Shown here piece by piece: positions 24,755 to 35,353 of a stretch of 64,000 bases of DNA. Each line of letters begins with the position of its first letter. Positions within the stretch are counted from its first letter, which is position 1. A program made the translations under genes and the position numbers. The DNA comes from Gonapodya prolifera JEL478 (taxonomy: Eukaryota > Monoblepharomycota > Monoblepharidomycetes > Monoblepharidales > Gonapodyaceae): the NCBI GenBank assembly GCA_001574975.1, contig KQ965821.1:56714-120713 (forward strand). The letters run 5' to 3'. Under the pieces are notes generated by a model. The model made no database searches. It was not told the DNA's origin and was given only the letters and a program-made list of their open reading frames with translations.

Positions 24755-26144
24755 TTATGCTGACTTGGGCTGCGACGAAAGCAAGGTCAATTCAACCTGT
24801 GAAAAGATCCGCCGAAGGGTCATGAACTCACAGGCTCGATCTCGTACACAAATCTGAAGAAGTTGTTGACGACGCACCCGCCCACAAAGACCAGAGTCAC
24901 TGAAAGCGGATCGGTGTTAGGGAATTGCAAACGCTCACATCGCTCGTGGGTGCTACTTACAGACTGTCACACTCGACGGGGCGGTGTTCAAGCCCGGGAG
25001 ACCGAAGAGCAAGGAGATTCCAAATGCTAGAAATGGTTGCATCATCGTTGATAAATTGCCTGCGAGATCTCTGACGAGCATATGAGAACACGTACAGATT
25101 AACATGACGTTGAGCTTTTTCCCTCGAATGCGGATATCTGTCGTGATCATCAGGTAGCCCAAGGTCGCAAGGCCCTGCAAACGGTGACGCGGACTTCAGT
25201 TCGTGCAAACTGTAGACCCAACTATGCAAACCACTCACCTGAATCAACCCTTGCAGGATTGAAATGAACTTTGTCGATCCACTGCGCTTGATGACTACTC
25301 CGTTTGCATACGCGTAGTTCGGAGCGTCTCCCGCTGCTACAATGGCTTGAATGACGTTCCACGCTCCCTTCCCGGAGTGCGATAGGAACCCGATGGGGAT
25401 GAACGGACCCGGGTTGTCAAGCGTGCCCTCAATAGCGAAAATAGAAAACGCTCCGGAATACTCGTCCATGGGTTGGAACGAGGCTACGAGGGAAGGGCAG
25501 CTGAGAACCTTGAAGAACGAATGTGGTGCGAAAAAAGGAATCTCACCGTCAACATTTGCCGTGAATACGACGTCCATCCCCAAGTTCTGCGAAGTACCGT
25601 TGAAAACCAATTTGGTGTCCCCGGCGATAAATGTGATTCCTGCAAGAGAAGTGTATTTTCCAAGTCCCCAAACCTGCATAAAGCGTCAAGGAGGATTGAG
25701 ACGATAGACAGATGTGCTCTCTGCTGCATGATCTACCCACCGTCAGTCGGTATGAAACTTTTAGTGCCGTGGTGTCGATCCCGGCAAACTTTGTTGAGAC
25801 CTGAAGGCCCTCCGCGAATGTTGTGTTGTAGCCACTGATGACTACGTTCCCTGCGTTGTCCACGCATAAGCTATTATCCCCGCAGAGTGAATTTCCTCGC
25901 GATTGTATGCGGATATCTTAAATGGATGTGTTTGTAAGAAACTGGTGGATTCCAATTCTCTGGATGAACCCACTATCGACTTTGTAATTGTAGTTGGCCA
26001 CCGCCACAGCGATTACCAGAAGGAGACTGTGCAGGAAGACAAGTGTTAGGCGGGAGATGTGGAGCTCCTGCGCGAAGGCACGTACAGCCATCCCACACTC
26101 CACAGACGTCGCCAGAGAGGTACTTCGGGGTGGAGGAATGCCAT
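24755..26144 (-). CDS. DUF4436 family membrane protein C
   Basis: Start at 26144 (MAFLHPEVPLWRRLWSVGW). A phase-2 intron (GTACGT … GCACAG) leads into LLLLVIAVAVANYNYKV. The ectodomain holds the C-x5-C pair (LCGDNSLCVD), SGYNTTFAEG and SYRLT. A phase-0 intron then interrupts before VWGLGKYTSLAG (about 25674-25740); this intron is shared with D but absent from A and B. FQPMDEYSG replaces FPFD. Membrane segments follow (TKFISILQGLIQ…, LAFGISLLFGLPGLNT, TLVFVGGCVVNNFFRFVYEI). The short tail EP|PKSA ends at a TAA at 24755-24757. It is clearly the sister of gene B. It shares a 285-bp divergent promoter with D. Confidence 0.8.
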
Positions 26145-26429
26145 GGATGTTCGATCTGGAGGTAATGAGGGATTGGAGAGCACTTCGGTGAAAACGCCGC
26201 GAGACGTTCAAAAGATTTTGCCATTTTGTGAACCGTTGGGGGAAAACTGTTCACATATCGGATCTGGAACAGGGCGGGATCAGAATCCCTTAGGGACATC
26301 GGACAAACGGTTCCCTCTGTTGTCTCGAAACCGTTCTTGCAATGCCCCCGGAGTCTTATATAGGTCGGCCTGGAGCTGAGACGACAGCATCGCACTTCGT
26401 TCCTTTCCTCCCCGCTTCTTTGAACCAGA
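26145..26429. promoter_or_regulatory. Divergent promoter region of DUF4436 genes C and D, with TATA box
   Basis: This 285-bp gap lies between outward-facing start codons. A TATATA element at 26357-26362 lies 68 bp upstream of the gene D start, a plausible core promoter. Confidence 0.5.
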
Positions 26430-27957
26430 ATGGCTGTAACCGATCTGTTGCGACGAGCATGCCCAGTCATCGCAGGGTGAGTGTTTCCCAGGCAATCGCA
26501 TCACCAGCGCCATCTGACGGCCCTTCGAACAGGCTTTTCTATATTGCTGTCGTGATCGCCCTTAATGTGGTCTTCATCAAGCAGGGTTTGTACAACCCCC
26601 ACTTTGCCATTTGTCCTCACCCCTGATAATCCCTTGTAAACAGGGCAAAATGAGCTGAAACCGAAAGGCCTCTGCGCAAACAATGCTTACTGTGTCGACG
26701 CGAACGGAAACGATATCGTCACCACCTATGGGCAGACTTGGTCGGACGCAATCCTCGTCTCTGCACACTTCGTGAGCCTGGATGTAGGGTCCGAGAAGAT
26801 TACTTTCCGAATGACGGTAGGTCCCACATGCTGGGCGCTAACAATTGCGAAAGCATCTCAACATGTCTGGTCCAACAGCTTTCTGGGATCGGAAAGTACG
26901 CTGCAAACCTCGCCAACGTTACCTTCGTTGCAGGGGATGTGAGCAAAAAGTTCGACATCACCGCCGTGGAGCCTGGACTTGACGCTACAATGAGTGCCAC
27001 GGACGGAGATCGTATGTCTTTTCAGATTGGCGTACTCAGTGATTATGTCTCTCATGCTTTCCCAAACCTTCGCAGCGAGCACATTCCCCTTCGACGCACA
27101 CACCGGAGACGCCCTTGTGTACGCATTCATCGGAACCCAAGCTCCCGGAAACTATATCCCACTCGGATTCCAAAACGTTGGCTTCACGGGCTCTTTCACC
27201 GCGAAGGCCTTCATCCAGGCGACGGACCCCACCCCGAACCAGTTGAGGTACAGCGTCGGCGTGAACGTCAGCCGTAGTGCTACTACAAAACTGTTTGCCA
27301 TACTGGTTGCTGCCGTGCAGGTGATTACCTTGCAAAGTGTGTGGCGGACACCTCGACATGGCAATTGACTTTCCACATCTGCACTCGTAGTGGGGACTTT
27401 CTCTCGGATACGGGCTGATGACCACCGATATTCGATTCAAGGGGAGGAAGCTCGAGCTGCCCATCCTTGGTGAGGTCAACTTCTTATGTCGGATGTGTTC
27501 GATTCCCTCACCGATTGCTTTTCCAGCCATGGGCCCTGGTTTGCTTTTCGCCATGCCTGGTATCCGAAACTCCACTCCCAACGCGCCCCCCATTGGTACT
27601 CAGCTCGACATGGCTTCCCTCTTCTGTATGTTTCCACCTCTCATATGCATGGTGGTTATTTTACTCATCAATTGGATTCCTTCCTACCAAAAAACAGTCG
27701 CTATGGCCGTAATTGGTCTCTGCCTCGTCTCCAACATGATCCGCTTCCTCTGGGAAGCTTCCCACGTAAGAATTTATTGATGCTTTTGGTTGTGGGGTTC
27801 TTGACCTAAACACACACGTCATCCGCGTCACCAGCCTGCCCCAGCAAAGCCTGCCGAGTCTAAGAAGCCCGACTACTCTGCTTACCCTGCAGCAGATATG
27901 GCGCCTCAAGGGTACTTCCCTGCGTCTGGAGGCGCGGACATGGTCATACGATCATAA
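26430..27957 (+). CDS. DUF4436 family membrane protein D
   Basis: Start at 26430 (MAVTDLLRRACPVIAG). A short intron (about 57 nt, phase 2) leads into the membrane segment GLFYIAVVIALNVVFIKQ. The ectodomain has LCANNAYCVD (C-x5-C), TYGQTWSDA, and KITFRMT followed by a phase-0 intron at the same place as in C. Then come GIGKYAANLANVTFVAG and STFPFDAHTGDALVYAFIG (about 27075-27130). Membrane segments are ATTKLFAILVAAVQ and onwards, the DUF4436 signature GPGLLFAMPGIRN with NAPPIGTQLDMASLF, and AVIGLCLVSNMIRFLWEA. The tail PAPAKPAESKKPDYSAYP is Pro/Ala/Tyr-rich and ends at 27957. It is the sister of gene A, and the signature block differs from A at only a few residues. Confidence 0.83.
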
Positions 27958-30553
27958 TGATGGTTGAACGTCTCCACTTAGTCCGTCACTTTGATATGTT
28001 TTCTACGCATATTTTTAATTGCACAATTGATTGAATATTGTTTATTCTGGACTACAATAGGGGGTTTCAAAATTGGAGATTATGCGAGTCCAACAAGCTC
28101 GCATGATAATTGCTTCCAACGAGGGTAGTTGGTGCGAAGGGTCGGAAGAGCAGAGTGGTGAAATTCAGAGGCGCGGAGGAGAGGTGGTGGGGACGTTGGG
28201 GCTCCCAGTCTAGCAAAGAAGGTAGCGAAGCGGTAGGGATGAGGGGTGCGATGAGGATGAGGGGAATTGCGGCGTTACCCTCCATCAAGCAAGGACAGAG
28301 TTGGGTAGACGGGGAGGACTGAAGGATGACGGGAGGTGTGGGAGGGAGAGAGACGCCTCGATGAAGTGGCTGATTGCTTGGTGGGCAAGCAATGCGGGTT
28401 CGCTCTCCATCAAGGCAAAGGCTTTGAGGGTGGTGTGGACCTCTTTACGAACCACGGTGACCGCCCGCGCGTCATCCGTGACGACTGACGGCACCACCTG
28501 AGTTAGCGAGACTGTGCTACAGCTCTGCGGGTGCGGGTGCGGGTGTTCATTGCAAGGGTTCGGCCCAGGATTTGTGGTGGGGTGTTTCAGCGCCGACGAA
28601 GCGCAGGTTGGAGGAGAAAGTTATAAGGCGGACTGGCAGGCTACTTCAAGTGAATTTTCAAGCAGTGACGCGGCTGACAGTGTCACGTTGATGAGGCAGT
28701 GTGACCGGACGGTGTTTGTCAATCCCACATTCCACTCCCGCTCGGTATCCATGAACCTGATCGTCGCTCCCGCTTCAAGGCCAGATGCAGAGATGGCGTC
28801 GGGAAGTCAGCGTAATCCAATCGAAGAGGGTTTGGCGATCATAGTGCGGGCCAGAATGTTGCGCCTCGGCAACCTCAGTGGGAGGGAGGACTCGTGTCTG
28901 GACACATTCAAGTGGGAACGCCTTTCATTGATTTGCAGATTTGAGATGGGTTGAGAGCGCGCCGACGAGCCTTTCGGACTCGCCTGGCTCCCCCTTCGGA
29001 CATCCCGCCTCGCGACAGGCGTCTTTGTATCAAAATATTGTCCAGGCGATTATCGCCATGACTATGAAGCCGAGGGAACCAGGACATTACGTCCCCGAGC
29101 AATCATTACATAGAGCATACAATTCCCTGCTGGCTTGGGAGTGGATCCAGGCCGGGCTTTCATCCTCGCGCTGCGGACGTCCTGCGGACATTCAGCGGAC
29201 AAGTCTGCATTCAAGCTCTCGTCTACTATTACCGAAAAGGCAAATCAATTAGAGCCGATGTTATGACAGAGGATCAGTTAGAAAGGGAATCGGAAATCGT
29301 GTTCTAGTTCATTTCCTCCAGGACGGAAGTTGGGTGAGCACGGACAGAGCGCGCTCGGTTACCATATGCCAGTCGAGACAGATGATTGCAGATTCTCCAC
29401 CCCACCTCGATAGTATTTTCGTGATACGTCTCCAAGGGTACTTCCTTCCGCCTTATACCCTCTGTGCTCCTTCGTGACGGGTGTCTGTCACTCGATCTGG
29501 GAGTAGGCGAGAGCGCCTCGTGTAGAGCACTCAGCAGTCGTCATTGGAGCATCCTTGAGCTTCTCCACAACAAAACGGTAACACCACGGACTTTTCCTGA
29601 TCTTTTCTCTCCCCGGGGCCTGGATCCGCCTAAGGGACATACTTCCAACCCTCGCCCCACCCATGCTGTACAAACCCATCGGAGCCTCTTCTCTGCGGAA
29701 AGACAGGAGAGCGGTAATCACCACAAGCGCAAAGCACGGTTCCGTAAATCGCCATCGTCGACGCATCCCTCAAAGGCGGCGCGGGGGCGCGGAGTACCAC
29801 CATGCGACGCACCGAAGAAGACGGGGACACGCACAAAGCATGAAAGCCTCGGCGAGGGGCATGGCGCGCCCCTTGCCCCTTCCCCGGGGCGGTTAGGCAC
29901 GGCGACCAAGGAGTGCCCACCGGGCGGCCAAGGCCGCGACGGGAGCTGATGGGTCCGCCCACGTTTGAAAACGAGGGGTCGCCGGAGTTGGAGCGCTACT
30001 TGAGTCCGACGCTCGTACGCAGAGGACATCCCAAACAAGCCACAGGGTGGAGTAAGGTCCCACACGCAGATGCTCCCTTGGCGTCCCGTGTGTTGGTCAA
30101 ACCATCCACTCCGACGTGTTGCAGGAGAACGGGCCAAGCGAGTCGGGCAGGCTGAGGTGCAGGAAGTGGATGAGAGCGAGCAGGGGTGAAGTCCACAGGG
30201 GGGTGTGCATTGAGCTGCGCTGAAGGTGAATGTGCCTTTCCCAGATGCTGACAACCAGTGGAGGGTCCTTCAATGTCTTCCGCATCAACGTGGCTACATC
30301 GTTCTATCCAGTGAGGAGCGCGCTGCGGTCCTGTGTGGGTGGGTTTACGCACACTGTGCCAGGACAAATAGAGTGGTTGAAAGGATGTGCTATCTTGCCG
30401 AGGGAACACAGAACCCCAGGATGGAGTGGGGCTGCGATGGTCAGCATTGCAGAAGAAGGGTGCGACGAGTGCAAGTCTGAAGGGAGGAACAGCCAAGAGG
30501 ACGTAGGCGAATCTTTGAAGAAGCGACAGACGACCCTGTAGTACGGTCACAGA
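27958..30553 (-). other. Unassigned region, possible multi-exon minus-strand gene
   Basis: No family is recognised. Coding-like minus-strand pieces include VVTDDARAVTVVRKEVHTTL and FALMESEPALLAHQAISHFI (28285-28500). Others are HENTIEVGWRICNHLSRL (about 29380-29440), a hydrophobic stretch CFALVVITALLSFRRE (about 29690-29750), and a Cys-bearing piece PGVLCSLGKIAHPFNHSICP (about 30350-30420). The region 29760-29960 is very GC-rich, so all six frames stay open. A rapidly evolving membrane protein with many introns is one reading, but frames cannot be joined with confidence. Plus-strand ORFs here look like shadows. Confidence 0.25.
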
Positions 30554-30880
30554 ATGGAAAGGTCGCTATCGATGCCCGTTTACAATTTAGCACAGCACTT
30601 TCCCTGCCGCGAGCGTCAAACTCACCTTTACTACACTTCACACGAAACCACAACTGTCCCGGAGTTCAACTTTGAAGCCCTGCAACAACGCGCCCCTTCC
30701 CTCACCAATTCCAGCGTCATTGAAGTAATTCAAGAGCTCTTGCGTGATGCTTTGGTCTGTGACTTCTCACCATCCGGCCTCGATCTCAAGTGGACAGATT
30801 CAATCGTAGTGAGACAAGTTCGTTACAGAAAAGTGTTTCGATTTACATCGCGAGATGTTTATCAAAAGCATTCAATGTAG
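30554..30880 (+). CDS. Hypothetical 108-codon ORF
   Basis: The ATG at 30554 (a second ATG follows seven codons on, MPVYNLAQHFPCRERQ) opens a frame with ordinary amino-acid composition: PEFNFEALQQRAPSLTNSSV then IEVIQELLRDAL. The frame ends at 30878-30880. A GTCTGT near 30752 could be a donor, in which case the last third is intron. No family is recognised. It could be an exon of a gene whose other parts I cannot see. Confidence 0.2.
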   Translation: MERSLSMPVYNLAQHFPCRERQTHLYYTSHETTTVPEFNFEALQQRAPSLTNSSVIEVIQELLRDALVCDFSPSGLDLKWTDSIVVRQVRYRKVFRFTSRDVYQKHSM

Positions 30881-32022
30881 GATTAGCGTACGCACTGAAA
30901 GCAAGAAGAAACCAAATGCATGAGGCGCCGAAGTGTGGCAACGAAAGGAGAGGAACACTTACACTGAACTAACTTCGACTGCAAAGATGATAGCTTTCGC
31001 TCAGACTAACAACAACCGTCCGATGGATACATCCAGTTGACTACGTGAGTTGGGACGACTTCCGGCAGCGCTCGAAGGAAAGCTCACTCGTTGATGGAGG
31101 CACCATTGCGGGCGCACTACAAAAGTACGAGTCAATGTCATAAAACAAGGGGCTTCCCTCAATAACAAGAAGTCGAAGCAACCTGCCTTTCGAAGTGACT
31201 GGGCGAGTGTTGGATAATAGTACTGAAAGCCCATCGGCATGGAAAATCTGCTCTACCTCTCATTAGAACACACGAAAACTCGCAAACCGACATCGTCTTA
31301 CTTGTTCGCGCTTCTCTTATCCGTACATGTCAATTTCTCCCCACAGAGAGACGGCAGTTGGGTCTCGATGTGGTTTGGACTTGACGGGATCCTCTCTCTC
31401 AATAGCAGAAGCTCTTGAAGGGGTAGCCTCTTGTCCACCAAAGTGAATGACGACAAAGCCATGGATGTGCCGATGGCTCCCTCCTTGCGTTCCTACCGCA
31501 TACGATAGGTGCCCGGGACAGATGCATATCCACCGCCTGCCTGCTCTCCCTCACTCTCTTGGGTCGTTTTCTCTGGCACGGCTTCACCTCCACACACGCC
31601 TCTCACTGCATTGCCATGGAGGGTTGTGTGTCCAAGGAAGCTCCGGAGAGAGTGGTTGGTTGAGCTGAGCGGGGGATGGACGGTCGAACGGAGCGGTCAG
31701 TGAGAGGTTGGGAGCGTACTGAGCAAAATACCGAGTCACTCCAGCAGGCGGGAAGTGTGATTGTCCTGGATAAGTCTTGTCACGAGACTAGTGAGGCGGC
31801 AAAACGGCACGCTAGTAAAGCCGCACCAACCCCCTTTTCGGCACCCACTCTGTGCTCGGTCGGAACGTAAGGTGGTGTCATTGCTCCAATGTAATATCGT
31901 TCGCTTGCATCTGTATGCTATTGAAGTAAGAATCACATTGCACATCTCAGACGGTCAAACCAACAGATGCATTCCAATTCCATAAATAGCAGTGAATAAT
32001 AAATTAACGGTACGAGTAGCGT
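30881..32022. other. Gene-poor interval upstream of the MscS pair
   Basis: No supported gene. A minus-strand piece near 31130-31240 (MPMGFQYYYPTLAQSLRK, with a possible in-frame join to CARNGASINE) has splice-like signals and might be the 5' part of a very small gene. I cannot extend it. The rest has no coding-like frame. Confidence 0.35.
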
Positions 32023-35000
32023 CTACATGTCATGTGCAGGAATAAGTAATTCTTGAAGCACTTGCTTGAACTTGGTAACGAATTTCGTTTGCCTTTGATA
32101 TCGCTTCTGTTCGTCGTGCCAGTTGTCTGAAACCATCGCAAGGCGTGTCAAACGCACTCTCCTCTCTTTACGTCGAGCACTTCAAAGTCGTATCTTACCT
32201 CGATGTTTCACGCTGGCGAATATCCTCATGTGTGATATCCCGGAAGCCATTTCCGTTATGTATAAGTCGAACGATGAGTAGTCAGTCTTCTCTGCCTGTA
32301 GGGGTGATCATCGTTTCCATCAATTCCAAAGCTTTCTGGTAACCATCTCTTGGGTTTATCACTCACCTCAACCCATTCTGCCATCCGCCGTCTTAACTCC
32401 AGGATGGTGTCCACTGGGATATTGATTGGCACCTCCAGCTCAATGTTTTGAGACATCGGCGCGGATCTATAAATAGGACAGCTCCAATGTGAATCGAGTG
32501 TGCGGTATGGTATACAGCGAACACCCACCTCCGCACGTTGTTGATGAAAAGTTTCTGGATCACAGTGTTCGAGGCATAAACGTACTGATTCGGGTGTGAG
32601 TTATTGAAGAAGCTCAGTCTCGAAGAATAAGCTTACCGTGCCATCAACACGTTTGAAAGCAGTCGTCAGCACGTTCATTTCTTGAACGATGTAAGGAAAT
32701 ACCTGATATTTACAAACGCGCAAGTTAATCACTAATCCTAGACAGAACATCACAGACGAGAGACTAACGTGGCCCGGGATGACGATAGTATCTCCAATAT
32801 CATACGGGTGGGTGATGAATAGGAACACAAGGCAATCGAACGTGTCCTTCAACGTTCCACCTGAGCCGCGGAAAGGCAAACTTTGATCAGGAACCTTTTA
32901 CACAGGGTGAAGTTTGTTTGCTCACCGACGATGTAAGTGGACAGCACCATGATGGACGTCACCGTGACAAACACCTGGCGAACGCAGTGGGCTTTCAGCA
33001 TAATTATGGGAGCATGCTTCGTTGAGCAACTCACATCCGCCAAGTCCACTCCAAACAAAACCAACCAGACCCAAAACAGCATGAAGCCCACCAAAACACT
33101 GAGCATAAGATCGAGCTTTTCGAGAGCAACCCGCATATCGTCAATGGAACGGGCGACGTCGCGCTGCTCCTCGAAGATCTCAACAACAATGTAGCGCATT
33201 TCGCTCTTGGAAATTCCACCATTTGCTGGAGCGAGTATATCAGCAGGTAGCCTGAGACATTTTGAAGGGCACTTCTCGCTCACCATTACGATCAAAGAGT
33301 GTGAATGCCTTCTTCGCAGTTGCCGACTTTGCAAAATATGGGATGAAATCTTCCAAAAGGAGCTCCACTCGATCATCTGGACACAGCCAGTTAAACGTCT
33401 TCTTCGCGAACTCAGTCGCCTGCACTCGAAGGTCGTCCGATACATTTGTGGTCTCTGCTGCCACACTGGTAGCATTATCCGCAGTGACGATATCCTTCCG
33501 TCGGCGAATGGTGTCTACCAGAACAAGTGGGTTGAGCTTTGACCGCCCAAGTCCTCGACCAAATGATTTCAAGAAGTGAAAGGTGCGCTTCTTCTCAGAA
33601 CCAGGGCTTGTGACGATGCGCACGGCTGGCTTCCGCACCGTTCCCGATTCGACATCGCGGGTTGAATCTGCGGTATCCAGATAAGGTAGTTCGTTCGCGT
33701 CTGCTGCGGGTGCCAGAGAGGTCGGCACATCGGCTACTTTGGTGGCATCCATTACCGTATTTTGAGCCTCCTCCGCATCTTCGTCGCTCACGCTAGATGT
33801 CGGAGAAGGTGCACGCGCAACGCTAGCGATGACGTTCTTGACAGAGAGTTTGCGGTCGGCTTTCTGACTCCTTTTCCGCTGTGCTCGCTGTGCTCGACGG
33901 CGGGATGACCTCAGCGTATCCAAGACTGTTGAGTCCGAACAGGACATTGTTACGACACAACGGCAAATGCAAGACCATTCAATGCTCACCAAACTCGGAG
34001 AATCGAAGACGTTTCAGTCTTTCGGAGTAAGTGCTTTTGTGGAAGAATCTCACGAACGATTGGAAAAGCCACGCTTTGACGAAAAAGCAGAGGGATGTGA
34101 TCATCACCCCAAGGAAGGCGGAGGTAATGATGTTGTCCTCGCAATCGCGGGTATCAGGGCATACTAAGCCCGTTGACAAACCATGTCGAATATGATTGGG
34201 TTTGATGGGAATGTTCGTCTCAACGAGGCATGTCAAGGAAGATTGGTTGTGGGAACTCACCTTGGGTTCGCAGCATCCAGAGCCAGGCACCGTAGTTCAC
34301 AACACTCCACATCGCCACTGTGAGCCATCGCTGTAGTGGCTCCAGGAGTGCCAGTGTTTGAGCCGACGAGATGCGAGTGAAAAGCTTCCGATAGGTGTGC
34401 CATACACACCACACAACCAAGCGAAGCGCGCCTATTTGGCATTGACAGGTGATTGGATTATGGTTTCATAGACCCTAGATTTTGGCAAACGCAATGCTTA
34501 CCGAGAGAGGCGATGGTAAACCAGACAAACAAGGACCAAGTTGATAACTGGACAGGAATTGCCGACACTTCGGTTCGCATGGAGCGCGACTAACAGGCGT
34601 CGGAGACATACCACGACTCCTTCAATTATTGGTTCGTCACCGATTCCATATCTTGCGGACATGAAAACGATGAACAGTATGGCGAATGCAATGCTTTCGA
34701 TGAAAACCCAGCGTTGCAAACCCGACATCCGGGCCCAAAACGGGAAACAAGCGTCATCGTCACCCAGCTCCGCGTATTCATCGTCATCAAAGTCGTCCTC
34801 TGGGCTTGGTAATTCCAAGTCATCGTCAATGGTCGTTAAAGGTGTGAGTCCAATCTTCGGTTCTCCCAAAGGTACGGCAGTCTGTCCAAGAAAGCTGGCG
34901 TGCTCTGACACGAGCCTTTGGGTCGAGCTTGACCCTAAGTTTCTCTCGGACTCCGTTTTCAGACGGGCAATCGACACAAGAGTTGAAGCAGATATAACTC

Positions 35001-35247
35001 CAGCTCCTCGGTTTGGGATCAGAGGAGAAATATTTTCCTCCACGTTCCTTATTTCGGCGACGCTATCACTTTGGAAAGTTTGTCGTGATCGCGAGAGAGA
35101 GCGATTCCGACCTGAAGAAATTGAAGAGGTTTGTGAATGGCGAAGTGGTCGTCGATTGGACGTGGATGGGAGCGGTGGACCGAATAATGAGATATCCCCG
35201 CCGCCCGGGACTGGCAGCGTCAGTAACGGAGGCGGGGGCGTTTCCAT
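32023..35247 (-). CDS. EF-hand MscS-like mechanosensitive channel 1 (Msy1/Msy2 type)
   Basis: This is a predicted Ca2+-responsive mechanosensitive channel of an internal or plasma membrane, of about 850-900 residues. ATG 35247 (METPPPPLLTLPVPGGG) starts a long disordered, acid-ending N-terminus. Membrane segments follow (WVFIESIAFAILFIVFMSAR; then SAFLGVMITSLCFFVKAWLF). A cytosolic region leads to an EF-hand (FTLFDRNG … NGGISKSEM, split by an intron near 33260). The next helices contain LMLSVLVGFMLFWVWLVLFG and the pore-region signature LFITHPYDIGDTIVI (about 32780-32830). The C-terminal beta domain follows (SQNIELEVPINIPVDTILEL), then DNWHDEQKRYQRQTKFVTKF, and a stop at 32023-32025. The domain order is that of fungal Msy channels. 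About a dozen introns. It is the divergent paralog of the next gene. Confidence 0.88.
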
Positions 35248-35353
35248 TCAACGAAGTGTATCGTGAGCCTTCGGAACATCCTTGATTTGAGGCCGCCATT
35301 CCGGCACCAATTACTGTAATGCAGCAGCGATACCAAATCGAGCCAAAAAAAAA
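35248..35353. promoter_or_regulatory. Short bidirectional promoter of the two MscS genes
   Basis: Only 106 bp separate the outward-facing start codons at 35247 (minus) and 35354 (plus). An A-tract (A10) sits immediately before the plus start codon. Co-regulation of the pair is likely. Confidence 0.5.

Noticed and set aside
26342-26626. Continuous frame reading MPSHRRVSVSQAIASP into the gene D membrane segment as the start
   Set aside because: The start at 26430 with a 57-nt intron gives an N-terminus and phase that match the other three paralogs.
29464-30254. Long plus- and minus-strand ORFs in the GC-rich stretch
   Set aside because: Open frames on both strands with high Arg/Pro/Gly content and no domain; likely due to base composition. 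I looked for rRNA resemblance and saw none that I could support.
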